Source of the DNA: Nicotiana tabacum
Taxonomy: Eukaryota; Streptophyta; Magnoliopsida; Solanales; Solanaceae
Reading direction: 5' to 3'
Assembly: GCF_000715075.1 (NCBI RefSeq)
Contig: NC_134084.1
Span: 96,638,411-96,702,410 of the forward strand
DNA: 64,000 nucleotides
Shown here: positions 10,899 through 22,765 of the stretch, piece after piece
Layout of the letters: each line of letters opens with the position of its first letter
Position numbering within the stretch: position 1 is the first letter of the stretch
Translations under genes and position numbers: made by a program
The notes under the pieces: model-generated
What the model was told of the DNA's origin: nothing
The model's database searches: none
The model's input: the letters and a program-made list of their open reading frames with translations, nothing else

Positions 10899-12966
10899 TC
10901 ATGAATACATCAATGCCTCAAATGCTCCTGGGGCCCGCGGGACATCATTCGGTCTCGCCACGGGCCTACGCGCTAAATCTCCTTGGAGGTGGTAGAGATA
11001 TTCCATTATCTGGCGGACAAAGGTCATCACAGTGGCAAAGAACGTGGATCTAGTCATGTCCTCACACTTACTGTATTTCATTGTGATATAGTCGGTGATC
11101 CTTCTAACCCTTTCTCTTATCACACTTTTTTCTTGCAACAAACGCCCAATCTGTTGGGCCCTAGCTTCCAAAGTTTGTTCAGCTATATGATTCCGTTCTT
11201 GAAGTTGTTGCAGATCTTTTTCTAACTGTGCCATTGCTGCATAACAGTGTTCTCTTTTAGCCTTAAAGTCTTTCACCTACTTGATCATTTTGTTCTCAAC
11301 GGTGATGACTCTTTTCTTCAACCCCGCAACCTCATTGTCGTATTTCTCTTTTAACTGTTTAATCAGACGCGCTCGTTCTTCCACATTCTTAGCCAATTTT
11401 GTTCGAGCCCTGGCTAGTTCACCCTCTACTTTGTTCAAATCAAAACCATACTCATCCACCTTCTGCCTAAGGTTCTTTATAAGCTTTTCATCCTTTTTAC
11501 TTCTGGCGGGATTTTCAGCTGCTATTTTCATTTCTCGAATCTGGGCTCGAAGGGCCTCATTTTCTTTGGCTAGCTTTTTCTTTTCACCCTCATCCGCCGC
11601 AACTTGCAAACCGTTCTCGAATTGGAGATCCCTGACTTGTTTTTCCAGCTTTCCTATAGTGGCCTTGTACTCATTCTCCTTGTCCAACCAAGCCCACTAT
11701 TCCTGCGATGCCTCAACGAATTCCTGAATGTGAGGCTTTTTGGCTGGTCTTTCCGGTTTGGCCCTTGCAGTGTTCTTCTTTCTATACCACGCAAGGTAGG
11801 CGGGTGAGACCTCGCATCTAGATAGGTCACACACTTGAGTGTTCGCTGTCAAATATTGGCACTCGTTCCAAATAGAACGAACTATTTCTTCATGAAATTG
11901 GTCGTTGGAGCTAACCTCGACCGCATAAACACTAAGATCTTCATCTGGGTGCGTCACCTGGCACCTTCCCAACTATCTCATCACCCGGTATGGAGCGTAA
12001 GGCTGAATGCCTCGAAGACCCATTAGGAGGAAGTAAGGACCGGTGGCGGGCATATACATAATTTCTTCAACAGGAAGCCAACCCAGTGTCCATTCTATTT
12101 GCCCCGCAGTGATGGAGCGAAGACGGGATACCCAATCTCCAAACCCTTCTGGTAACTTGAACCCTGAAATCCTTGTGTTGAACTCTTCAATGCAACTTTT
12201 CTCTGTGACCCATAACTCATATACTAAGGGTGGTGACACAGGTGTTCGATCATCCACATCTGTAGTAGCAAAGTGCATCCCTCGAAGAAATCTGACCCAG
12301 CTTTACAAGCTGTGAGAGCTCGGTATATCTCAGACACTATCATAGGGGCAAGGGTGCTCTTGGCGTTTGTAATCAAGACTTTGATGACTCCAACCACCCG
12401 CAGATTGATATTCCCATCTTTCCGAGGAAACACCACGAGGCCTAAGAAAGTTACAATGAAGGCGAAACGCCTATGCTCATCCCATTTTGCTCGGCTCCCT
12501 TTGCTACAAACCCCGCTTTCCGGGTTGTTGAATCCTCCTACATACCCGTACCTCTGGTATATGAAACGTAGAATGGAAAAACCATCCGCTAACTCAAGTA
12601 TGGGATTCCCTTGCTTATTTTTAGCAAATCCATGAATTTGTGAGAGTTAACGGCTCTTGGAGCGATCAGATACTTATGCCTCAGACCTTCAGTACTTCCC
12701 ATATAACCTGCTATCTCTTCTAAGGTGGGTGTGAGTTTAAAATCCGAGAATTGCAAGATATTGTGAGTTGGGTCCCAAAATCTAACCAACGCCTTTATGA
12801 TGTCTCGTTTAGGCCTGATCTTCAACAACCTGGTGAGACCTCCCAAGTGTAGATTGACCTTATCTTGCTCTGATTTACCCAGATTTTCCCACCACATATG
12901 CAACTCCAAAGGGATCTTGTTCATGACTGTTATTGGCAAACTTTGACTCGTGCTCATTCTGCACAT
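10899..12966 (-). pseudogene. OG1 ORF1 (extra Ogre ORF: plant-mobile-like domain plus coiled coil)
   Basis: The N-terminal part (12966-12589) contains WWENLGKSEQDKVNLHLGGL, VRFWDPTHNILQFSDFKLTP and TLEEIAGYMG, resembling plant mobile domain/DUF7745 proteins. After frameshifts come FFEGCTLLLQMWMIEHLCHHP and GLRGIQPYAPYRVMR. From about 11687 to 10899 lies a long coiled coil rich in Lys, Glu and Arg, ending LMYS. The OG2 homologue at 26816-28832 aligns throughout. The function is unknown. Ogre elements carry such an ORF between LTR and gag. Confidence 0.75.
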
Positions 12967-13295
12967 TTATTAGGGTGATTAAGCAAAATCAAGACTTGAC
13001 TCAAAACAAAGTTAACACTATTTTTCTGTCTCTCTTTTTTTCAAATTTTTATTTCAAAATAAAACCCGGCTTTGCAAATAAAGCCTTTCAGCACTTCCGG
13101 GGAGAAGATTTTAAGGTTGTGCTTACTAACCGGCCAAAATGCCAAAAAAGACCAAAGGTGGTTGTTCTTGCAAAAACAACCTTCCGACATCCTTTCGGGG
13201 ACATTCGGCTATTTTCGACAAGAATGGCTTCACCTTACTTATTTCCAACAAAGTAATAAAATTTTGGTGCCTTTTGAGCTATTTTTGCAAAAAGG

Positions 13296-13360
13296 AAGTT
13301 GAACCCGATGGGGGTTGCCTACGTATCCCACATTCGGTTAGAATAAAATTGGCGTAGTTC
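13296..13360 (-). promoter_or_regulatory. OG1 boundary cassette, copy a (before ORF1)
   Basis: In sense GAACTACG, then a variable stretch, then GGGATACGTAGGCA and a hairpin with arms AACCC and GGGTT around CCATC (13302-13316). It precedes the ORF1 start by about 330 bases, the same place as copy d in OG2. Confidence 0.7.
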
Positions 13361-13780
13361 GGGCAATTTTGATAAAACAAAAACCAACTTTTTCTCTTTT
13401 TTTTTTCAAAACAAAACAAAGATTTCTCTCTTTTTTTAAAAAAATTTCGGCAGAGTTTCAATATATTTTGGGACATCGGTTTTTCAAAACAAAGCAATTA
13501 TCTCTCTTAGCCCTCACATTGACTTTCCTTCTCTCAAGCTTTTCCCTATAAGCCGGTCAACATGCAAATCCGAAGCAAATGAATGCACAAGTAGCAAGTA
13601 GTATGCATCAAGATGGTCTTTTTCATTTCGGGTATACCTGTCCTAGACAGACCCAACCTCTATGTTGAGTCTCCAAAGTCAAATGCACATGATGCAGATA
13701 AGCGTTCCTACTAGGGATCCAGCATGAGGCTGAGTTATTCTAGGTTTAAAACCTGGGTGTACTATTCTAGACCTGGCTTA

Positions 13781-13799
13781 CCCGAGCGGACCACTCGAG
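13781..13799 (-). promoter_or_regulatory. Leader stem-loop of OG1
   Basis: In sense the arms are CTCGAGT and GCTCGGG around loop GGTCC: seven pairs, two of them G-U. OG2 has two homologous copies (25441-25459, 25926-25944) with different but still complementary arms. The place between PBS and first ORF suggests a packaging or dimerisation signal (inference). Confidence 0.6.
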
Positions 13800-14096
13800 C
13801 CGGGGGGCTGCGTACCGGTAACTAAAAGATCATCCGGCTTTGCAACTTGTCTGAACCTCATTCTACTTGGGATATGACACAAACAGAAAGAAGTCACGAC
13901 CAGCGTGCACTCCTCAGGAGAGAGAAGAGAGGGGTTTCGTAGCAGTTTATGTACAGTTCAGATAATATCAAAGCGGTAAAAACAACATTTAGCACATTAG
14001 GCCCAATCATGTAATAAAATCAGATAAATATAGCCAAATATAACAATTATTCTAAGCTCGAATTCTTGAACCCTGAACCAGAGATTCTGGGTTCGA

Positions 14097-14114
14097 TCCC
14101 TAGCAGAGTCGCCA
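14097..14114 (-). other. OG1 primer-binding site
   Basis: In sense TGGCGACTCTGCTAGGGA, four bases inside the LTR end. OG2 has the same site with one difference (TGGCGACTCTGCTGGGGA). It fits priming by a tRNA-Arg, as described for Ogre elements; the exact tRNA is not checked. Confidence 0.75.
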
Positions 14115-14118
14115 GAGC

Positions 14119-17100
14119 TGTCACACCTCCTTTTTACCTACACCCTCGAAAGGGGTATAAAGGGAGTTTTTTTCCAATTAAAGTGACAATCGAAATAGGA
14201 TTAATTTTTAGATTCAGAGTCGCCACTTGGGATAAATTTATGGTGTCCCAAGTCACCGGTTATAAATCCCGAATCGAGGAAAGATTGACTCTATTTTATA
14301 GTCCGCGAACGCAGAAATCTGAGTAAGGAATTCTGTTAACCCGGGAAAAGGTGTTAGGCATTCTCGGGTTCCGTGGTTCTAGAACGGTCGCTCAACTGTT
14401 ACAATTGGCCTATTATCTGATTTTAATACTCTTTTGAACCTATGTGCATTTTAACTTTAAACCGCTTTTTATTATTTTAATAAAGATTTCAACGTCATCT
14501 AAAACACGTCTTTGGACCACGCCACATGAAATGCACCCGCAGTCCGAGACATATTTTATTTAACGTTGTTAAGATTTGGATTTGGGTCACATAAATGTTC
14601 ACCAGAGTTTAGGAAAGTAAATTATTAAAAGAATGCGCCTAAAGCAACTGTGCATTTGCAACCTTGCGAGGGCCATGAAAAATTCTATTAAATGGCTCGC
14701 CTCAATCTCTAAGGATAAAAATATTAATTAAGCGATGACCATGCATTTTGAGATTTTATTTGGCACGGCTCACCTCGAATCATTCTAAAGGGAAATTCAA
14801 AATTAAACTTTTGAGGGCCATAACCTATTATTGTTTCGGATGGCACACCTCGACTATCTAAAGATCTGTTCAATTAACTATTTACCTCACTAAACTTGAG
14901 AATTCTTATAAAAGTCATAAACTATGGAGTCACTATTGGAGATTAAAGTAAACTAATTTGGAGATTAAAACCTTGCTATCCGGCTAGGTGGTTGATGCAA
15001 TTTTGGTTATCGGGTGTTGGAAACACTTGGTTGTTCACTTTCTTGGCAAACTCAACATTCCAAGCTAGGCAAGTTTATCTTTATGGATCTTCAGGGAACT
15101 ATAAGTTTTACTCCATCTAAGAACTAACATACTTCACCACCACTACTGTTTCAGGGAATCAAAAGTTAATATACTGTAATGAATCCATTTCAACAAGTGA
15201 ATCAAATCATCAACCACACTTCTAAGAAGGAAATTGAACATGCTACAAAGGAAATGGAATTCACAGGGACCTATCCATGACTTGAAAAAATAGAATAGCC
15301 TTCGTACATGGTCACACATGAGAGATTTCAATTAAACCAAGACAGATTCAATAACGAGGGCTAACAGTGCAGCATCTATTACTCAAAACTACGCAAATCT
15401 GCTGCCTAAATGGTGCAAAACAGGGCCGCTTTTTAGCTGGCTAACAGTCCAAACAAATGTCCCAAAATACTGCACGTCATCGACTTAATTTACTACTCAA
15501 ATTGACTTCTTCAACAGCTCGAAAGAGCAGAATTCCTGTAGCAGAAATAAGGCATAGAAATTTTCGAGCAATAGCAGGAAAATAGAGCAATCTGAACATG
15601 TACGATCAGCAAAACAATTAATTTGCGCCAGGTTTTAAAATCAAACATAACAGGATACTACATGGATCATTAAGTTCAACCCAGACACTATTGCTACCCT
15701 AAGAATACAAGCAGAATTACCAAAACTGAGCTTTAGGATTTAAATAGTATATTTCAGCACTGCCTCAAGAAAACAGACAAGAAGTCCAAGGAAACTACTT
15801 CATGAATACAGTTGATGCATAATTCTTACTGCGTGAAGATCAGAATGCACTTCGACATGAAACAAAGAAACAATTTGATGCAAAGTAAGATCATATTCAT
15901 TTTTGATGAAGAAAGTAAGATCATATTCTCAACCAGCGGTCATGGTCAAACTCAGATCTCAACACGAAGATGCTACCAACTCAAACACTCAACTCAAATT
16001 TCTCAAGTAACAACACTCAATGAATTAGGACTAAAGTAGAAATGAGAAGCTATTTTTCCCAATTCCCAGAACTTCAAGGTTGAGCTCAGCTCACTCAACT
16101 GTACCTCAACCTTTAGTTTTAAGTCCAAACAATGTCAACAAACAGACTCGAACCAAGTTTTCAACCACAATACATCAAAGAAAATCGACATAGCTCAACA
16201 GACTTTACAAAAAAAACCTCTCAGCTAGTCACAAATCGATAAAAAACTAAACTCGAATTCACTGATTCAATCCCACAAAAGCTTAAATGGCAGCAATAAA
16301 GAGATGCAAACTCAGAAATTCCATAGCTCAAGAACGGCTAAAAAACAGAGTTACATGGGAGAAAGAAAATCAAACCTGAAGTTGCAAACTTCTTTTAATA
16401 ATAACAGCCTTAATAGTACACTTTTTGCCTTCGAATACTAGCGAAGTTCAGTAGCAAATCAGCAGGACAACAGTAGAAATGGAATCGACGAACTTGAACC
16501 TCACGAACATTCAATAGACCTCAGTTCAGTTCCCTTAATTCAAAGATGAAATTCAAAAAGAAAACGAACTCAACCTTCGAGTTCAAACCGAACTCATTAG
16601 TGAAAAATGACAGTTTCTGAACTTCCAAACGCAGACAACAAAAAGGCTCAGATTAAACACAAAAACGAAATCAGATTTTTTTTTTGTATTTTTCTATTGT
16701 AACTGGAATTAAACTAAAATGGTTTTCAAAAATAAAAAAAGAAAAAGAAGCTTTCTCAAAGCCCTATGTCCCAAGTTACCTCCCTTTCCCAAACGAAATC
16801 CCTCAGAATCAATCCCCCAAAATTCTCCCTGCGCAAAATCGGATGAGGTCCCTTTTGAAAACGAACCCCTGATGAATGTGGGGCTCGGATTGAATGAAAT
16901 CAATCCAACACCTCACACTCATCCAACGAATCGTTCTCAGAACCTTCCAATCGCGTGTTACATCTCAGCATCGGGTGAGTGAGAGGAGGGAGAATCTTTG
17001 GTGTCAGAAACCATTAGAAATGGCAAGAGGAGAGAAGGAGGAATACGTGGTTGTGGGTTTGGATTCACTCGCCATGGATTTGGGTGATTCAAGGTCTGAT

Positions 17101-17759
17101 TTGTGGGAGGGAGGCAAGTGAATAGTGAGGCATCGCTGAATCTTGGGAAATAGGGTCTGTGAGTGTGTATTCGCGTGTGTATATTTGGGAATGGGTCGGG
17201 TTTAGGGGGCAAACGGGCGGGTTTGTTGGGGAATTTGTTTTGGGCTTGTAGGATTAAAATTAAAAAGGCCCAAAGAGACTTCTTCTACACTTCCTTTTCT
17301 TTTCTTCTTTTCAAATTAATTCTTTTTATTTTCCAACTCTTTTTAATTCCTCTTTTTTTTCAAAATTAAAAATAAAATCCTAAGTTGAATCACAAAACCA
17401 AATTGACCTAAAAAAACTAATTAATTCTAAATAATAATTATCACAAGTAATTAAAAATCCAATTAAAGGAAAAACTACCCAAAACTAAAATTAAAAAGGT
17501 GCAAAATAGGTTATTTTTGTGATTTTTCCCTTTTTATAAAACAACTGATTTGCTAATTAATCCTAAAATATAGAATTAAATCCTAAATGCAACATATTTT
17601 TGTATTTTTTGTGAATTAAACAAAATTAACATGCGCAAAGAAATGCGAACAATTAACAAAAATGCTACAAAAATCTACGAAATTGCAAATGATGGGAAAA
17701 TTTTATTTTTCTTGAATTTATGGGAGTTATTCATATAGGGCAAAAATCACGTGCTCACA
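14119..17759 (-). repeat. OG1 5' LTR (3641 bp)
   Basis: Plus-strand ends are TGTCACACC (14119) and GTGCTCACA (17759), so in sense it runs TGTGAGCACG to GTGTGACA. The last 300 bases in sense match the OG2 LTR tail at 24878-25088 (TTAACAGAATTCCTTACTCAG, the GTGGCGACTCTGAA block). The sense 5' part is AT-rich with a T/A-poor promoter-like zone around 16900-17250. No ORF in it is credible. Confidence 0.85.
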
Positions 17760-20605
17760 AGTCCCACCGTCTACGATTGAGTTGCATGGTTATCTACTTG
17801 TGAGGTTTCGGGTTATCGACATATTGGTGAGTTACTACAACTAAGGGAAAAGAACATAAGTGGTAATTTGAGCAAATGATTTGATAAAGGTGTGCTATAG
17901 TTGGCCTTATTGACTCATGTTCAGGCTTTGGGAAGATTCAGGATTTATGCTTCGTACAGAGGTGATTTACAAGGGAAGTAATTCAGTTGGGTGCTTCATT
18001 GAGGTAGGAGTTCATGTGGCAGTGGAGCCTCGGAGTTGATTATATTCGGGACCAAGCCAGAGTGGGTGACTCTCAACAATGGTCCTAGGGAATTCAAAGG
18101 TTAAAATGTGGTGCCTAAGGATTTCAAGCATGCGGTATGGTTAAGAATCGAGCTTTTGTAGCGGATTATGATAAGAGGCACAGAATGTTCTATGATATTT
18201 TCGACTTGCAGTGTATAATTTGGAGGAGAAAGAGAAAATGACTTTGGATTCGTAGAGGAATTATCAGAATAGGTGTATCACTGGAAGACGTGAATGTGCG
18301 TGCAAGGAGGGTATGAAACGGTTCATGGGTTTGAAGACAATGTGGTCTCGTGGAATGGGGTCACTCAAGATGAGTGTGGATTTAGGTTGGTGATGTGAGA
18401 AATAGAGCTATTATTATCTCTAAGGCAAATTAAGGATGAATTAGAATAAGTTAGATTTGGTTATCCATGGTTGAATTGGCATAATGGTGGCGGTGATCAG
18501 TTTCTTCAGCATGATTAAGTTATGCATGTGATTTGTGGCGGTATATGCGAGGCTTGACGGCCGCCATAATTGATTCTATTTGTAAGTATTCAAGTATTAT
18601 GGCATGTTATGTGTAGGCGAATCCCGGAAGGGTTATGGTGGTTTAGACCACTACTTGAGGATTTGAATGTTCTTCGGTTATGAGAATTCACTCGTGTGTT
18701 GCTATGGTTCTCTAGGAATGAGTTAAGTAAAAAGTTTCTATGTGATAAAGTGTTTACCATATTAGTGGTTCAGGAGTTATGATGAAATTCTTGTTCTATC
18801 GCATATTGGCATATTAGGTGCAGTGAGCGATGAGAAATTTGAAAGTGAGGATCAAGGTTGTGTTCGGTGTTGGCAAGGATGTCACGAGCTTTGATGGGCA
18901 AGAAATGGATTTGAATGTTTAGAGTAAGCTAGTATTGTCTTCAGCGTCACATGAGATCGGTGTTTTGTGAGAGAGGCTTTGCATCTTGGTTATGGATTCT
19001 TGATTTGCTTTATCGCGTTAGTACGACTAGTGATATGGATGTACAGACTTGTTACCTTGTGCGGAAGGTCGTGGAAGCATATCTCAGGGGAAGATTGTAC
19101 AAGTATAACATTTTAGTCACTCGATTGATTGAAGGTTTTAACCAAGTATGAAAAATATGGTAATAACGCTTATTTGAGAATTTATGTCTAGAGGGCGCTC
19201 GGTTCATTTGGTTGTGGACTGTGGGAGTTTGTTCCGGTTATGATGGTTATTCTTGTGTGTTATGGGAAAAAGGGGGTTATTATGAACCCTTGAAACGTTA
19301 CTAGCCTAGTGCGGTATGATCAGAATCGGCTTGGGGTCTGTGGATGGATCTAAATGTGAACGTAGGCTCTATATCAGTCCTGATGTATTTATTTTAGCAT
19401 AGCGCTTCTTATGGGAGTAGTATTTGGACGTTGGATATTATTTCCTTGTCGGCTATTTCATGTAATACTATATGGTGTTGTGTGAGTTGTGAAACAGCTT
19501 GATAAATTTCTTATGTGTTGAGGTTTCGCTTAGCGATAGTGTTATGTGAGCACGATAGCTCTAGAGATTCAAGTCATATATCGCACCTCAGTTGTGCTTG
19601 AGTTTTGTAGCGTATGGCGCTATCTGTCTCCCTAGGGATGGTTTATGCACTTAGTGTGATTGTGGCTAATATTCGGTATTTTGTAGTAATGAGCACCCTA
19701 GCTCGGTATGTATCTCCTTATATAGATTTATGTGTGGATCGGGTGGCACGCCGCCATGGGTATATTGTTTGGATCAGGTTGCACGCTGCAACAAAGTGAT
19801 GTTGAGTACAATTCCCTATATTCTATTTTGTGTGTTTTGTTTCCCATTTTTCTAAGGTAGGTTTATGACACCTTTTCGGTTGTCTAATTAGTTACGTGGC
19901 TTGAGTAGCCCTTTTCAGAGTTTGTTTTCCTTATGTATCATGTTCGAGTTTGTAGCCTATTGGCATATTGTGGCATCATGTGAGCCCTTTTGGTCATGTC
20001 TGGGGTGGCTTGTTACCTGAGCAGCTCGTACTGGGTGAGACGAGATTATTGGACCTAGGATCAATGCAATTGGGTTTATATGAAGCATATTAAGGAGCAA
20101 TTATCGTTGCTTGGTTCAGAATAAGGTAATGGTTCTTGTCAGGAGTAGACTCAATGATTTGTTGACTCGGCAGTTGGTTATGCATTTCTACACATCTCTT
20201 CCGTCATGGCGGTATTGCAAGAGTTGGAATAGGATTTATATATGTCATGGGGTGCTTTGTGAGCATCAGATTCGGGAAATATCAGCTATTATGAGCAGAA
20301 AGTGTTATTATGGTCTTGTGAATGATATGGTGCATAGTGGGAATTCAGCAAGGGTGTGCAGTCATGTTCTAGTGCAGCGTGTGGTGATTGATACGACATT
20401 CATATGATGGAAGCAGCCCTGGGAGAGAATTCCAGATGTTGGAACTAGGCTCTAATGCTTATTTTCCTAAATGAAAAAGGATATCTTAAGATTTGATTGA
20501 GCTAAACTAAGTTGTGGTTGCATGGGTAGGTGTATGAGGTGTTTAACAGTGATTTTGGACAACTCCAATACAGTTCTTAGTACATTCGAGGACGAACATA
20601 TGTTT
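17760..20605 (+). mobile_element. ORF-free internal region of a Tekay-like or non-autonomous Ty3/gypsy element
   Basis: 2.8 kb without a credible ORF. It leads into CATTCGAGGACGAACATATG, then a PPT and an LTR start, the normal 3' end of Tekay/Del elements. I recognise no Gag or Pol residues in any frame. It is therefore either a decayed copy or the spacer of a non-autonomous derivative. OG1 is inserted at its left edge (17759/17760). Confidence 0.45.
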
Positions 20606-20618
20606 AAATGGGAGAGAA
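20606..20618 (+). other. Polypurine tract
   Basis: AAATGGGAGAGAA immediately precedes the TGTAACGATCCG LTR start. The TK2 element has the equivalent AAGTGTGGGAGAA. Confidence 0.7.
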
Positions 20619-21591
20619 TGTAACGATCCGACCGGTCATTTTGAGCTTTAACGTGTTCTTCGGTGGTTTGAGGCTATGAGCAGCATCACTTCAGCTATTA
20701 TGACTTGCACGCATGGTCGGAATTGAATTTGGGAAGTTCGGAGTTGATTTGGAAAGAAAATTCTCATTTCGAAAGCTTTAAGTTAGAAGAATTGACTAAG
20801 ATTGGATTTTTGTGTAAATGAATTCAGAATTGGGATTTGAAGGTTCCAATAGGTCTGTATGATGATTTTGGACTTGGGCGTATGTCCGGATCAGGTTTTG
20901 GATGACCCGAGAGCATTTCGACGCCCATTGTGGAAGTTAGAATTTTTCGATGAATTTCATAAATTTGGGATGAAGTGCATTTCAGTGTTAACGATGTCTG
21001 TTTGGGATTCCGATTCTGGGAATAGCTTTGTATGGTGATTTTGGTATTGGGAGCGCGATTGGAAGTGGATTTGGAGGTCTGTAGGTCATTTTGGAGTCAT
21101 TTGACAAAAGTTTGAAATTTGAAGGGTTTTGAGAAGTTTGACTGGAAGTGAAATTTTTGATATTGGGTTTAGATTCCGATTTCGGAAGTTAGGGTAGGCC
21201 CATAATGTCGAATATGACTTGTGTGCAAAATTTAAGGTCAATGGGGCGTGATTTGATAGGTTTCGGCATCGAATGTAGAAGTTGGAAATTCTAAAGTTCA
21301 TTAAGCTTGGAATAAGGTGCAATCCATGAATTCGATGTTAATTGATGTAATTTGAGGCCTCGAGCAGGTTCGTACTATGTGGTGGGACTGGTTTGTGTGA
21401 TTGGACGGGGTCTCCGGGGCCTCGGGTGTGTTTCGGGGTGGTTTCAGATCATTTCGGGCTGTTTTGGAACTGCTGATATCTGGTATCCGGTTTCCTTCTT
21501 CGCGAACACAAAGAGAGTCCCGCGTTCGCGAAGAGGAATTTTGAGGCTGTTGAGTCTTGGCCTTCACGAACCCGATAGGGAGGTCACTGGT
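20619..21591 (+). repeat. Truncated Tekay-type 3' LTR (LTR A)
   Basis: It starts TGTAACGATCCGACCGGTCA, nearly the sense start of the TK2 LTR (TGTAACGACCCGTCCGGTCA). It runs about 970 bases and stops at the copia fragment. Near 21500-21535 it carries the self-complementary words TTCGCGAA and CGCGTTCGCG. Confidence 0.7.
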
Positions 21592-22765
21592 CGTGTACAA
21601 TTCATGATATACATTAGGCATCCCAACACACGAGCATAATCCAATTGTGATATGCTCTGCCTTTTGTTCTTTGCTAATGCAAGATTCAGCTCAATTGGAG
21701 TCTTTGCAACTTTAAAACCTAAGTGCTTGAATTTTTCAAGTACTACCTTAATATAATGAGATTGTGACAATGCCAGACCTTGAGGAGTCTTATGGATCTT
21801 AATCCCCAGAATTAAATCAGCAACTCCCAAGTCCTTCATATCAAACTTGCTAGTTAGCTTACGCTTAGTAGCATTTATGTAGCAATGTCATTACTCATTA
21901 TCAACATATCATCCATATATAAGCAAATAATGACTATGTGTTTTGGAACATTTTTAATGTATACACATTTATCACATTCACTTATCTTAAAATTATTTGA
22001 CAATATTGTTTGGTCAAATTTCGCATGTCATTGTTTGGGTGCTTGTTTTAGTCCGTAAATGGACTTAACAAGTCTACAGACCTTCTTTTCTTTACCTGGA
22101 ACCGCAAACCCTTCAGGTTGTTCCATGTAGATTTCTTCCTCCAAATCTCCATTCAAGAATGCCGTCTTAACGTCCATTTGATAAATTTCAAGACCATACA
22201 CCGCAGCTAATGCTACTAACATCCGTATGGACGTAATTCTTGTAACTGGAGAGCATGTATCAAAGTAGTCAAGACCTTCTCATTGTCTATACCCTTTGAC
22301 TACAAGTCTTGCCTTAAATTTATCAATAGTGTCATCATCTTTCATTTTTCTCTTAAAAATCCATTTAGAGCCCTAAGGTTTGTTTCCAGGAGGAAGATCA
22401 ACCAATTCCCATGTATGGTTGTTTAATATGGGTTCTATTTCACTATTGAATGCCTCTTTCCAAAACAATGATTCCGAAGAAGACATAGCTTCTTTAAATG
22501 TTTGAGGCTCATTTTTCAACAAGAAAGTCACAAAATCTGGTCCAAATAAAGTAGACGTTCTTTGATATTTACTATGTCGTGGATCCTCCTGATTAAATGT
22601 ACTTTCTTTTGTTTCTTCCCGAGGTCGTTTAGATCATTCACCAATCGACTCATATTTCTTTTTATATGGATATATATTTTCAAAGAACTCAGCATTATCT
22701 GATTCTATAACCGTATTATTATGAATGTGGGGATTTTTTGATTTATGAACCAAAAATCGATATGT
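21592..22765 (-). pseudogene. Ty1/copia reverse transcriptase fragment
   Basis: Sense order: FKEAMSSSESLFWKEAFNSE, NNHTWELVDLPPGNKP, QMDVKTAFLNGDLEEEIYMEQ PEGF, KSIYGLKQAPKQ, the catalytic Y-M-D-D in CLYMDDMLI (about 21905), then MKDLGVADLILGIKI and GCLMYIMNCTRP. These are copia (not gypsy) RT blocks. Stops interrupt it (after WELVDLPPGNKP and KQAPKQ, and at ATNAT before MLLS). Both ends are abrupt; no copia LTR is present. Confidence 0.85.

Larger units (their letters stand above)
12967..14096 (-). other. OG1 5' leader
   Basis: About 1.1 kb of non-coding leader between PBS and ORF1. It matches the OG2 leader (25111-26815) in the segment 13610-13880, which is present once here and twice in OG2. 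It also holds boundary cassette a and a T-rich stretch (13380-13445). Confidence 0.7.
1..17759 (-). mobile_element. OG1: giant Ogre-like (Tat lineage, Ty3/gypsy) LTR retrotransposon, 3' LTR outside the window
   Basis: Read on the minus strand the order is 5' LTR (14119-17759), PBS, leader, ORF1, Gag, protease, possible intron, RT, RNase H, second RNase H, integrase, then a 3-kb non-coding 3' region reaching the window edge. An extra ORF upstream of gag, two RNase H domains, a multi-kilobase LTR and a long repeat-bearing 3' UTR are the family hallmarks of Ogre/Tat elements. The LTR starts TGTGAGCACG and ends GTGTGACA in sense. No 3' LTR or PPT is visible down to base 1, so the element exceeds 17.7 kb. 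Every coding region carries stops or frameshifts, so it is not autonomous now. Confidence 0.85.

Noticed and set aside
11281..11727. 148-residue plus-strand ORF
   Set aside because: It is the antisense shadow of the OG1 ORF1 coiled coil; Ser/Phe-rich composition mirrors Lys/Glu codons.
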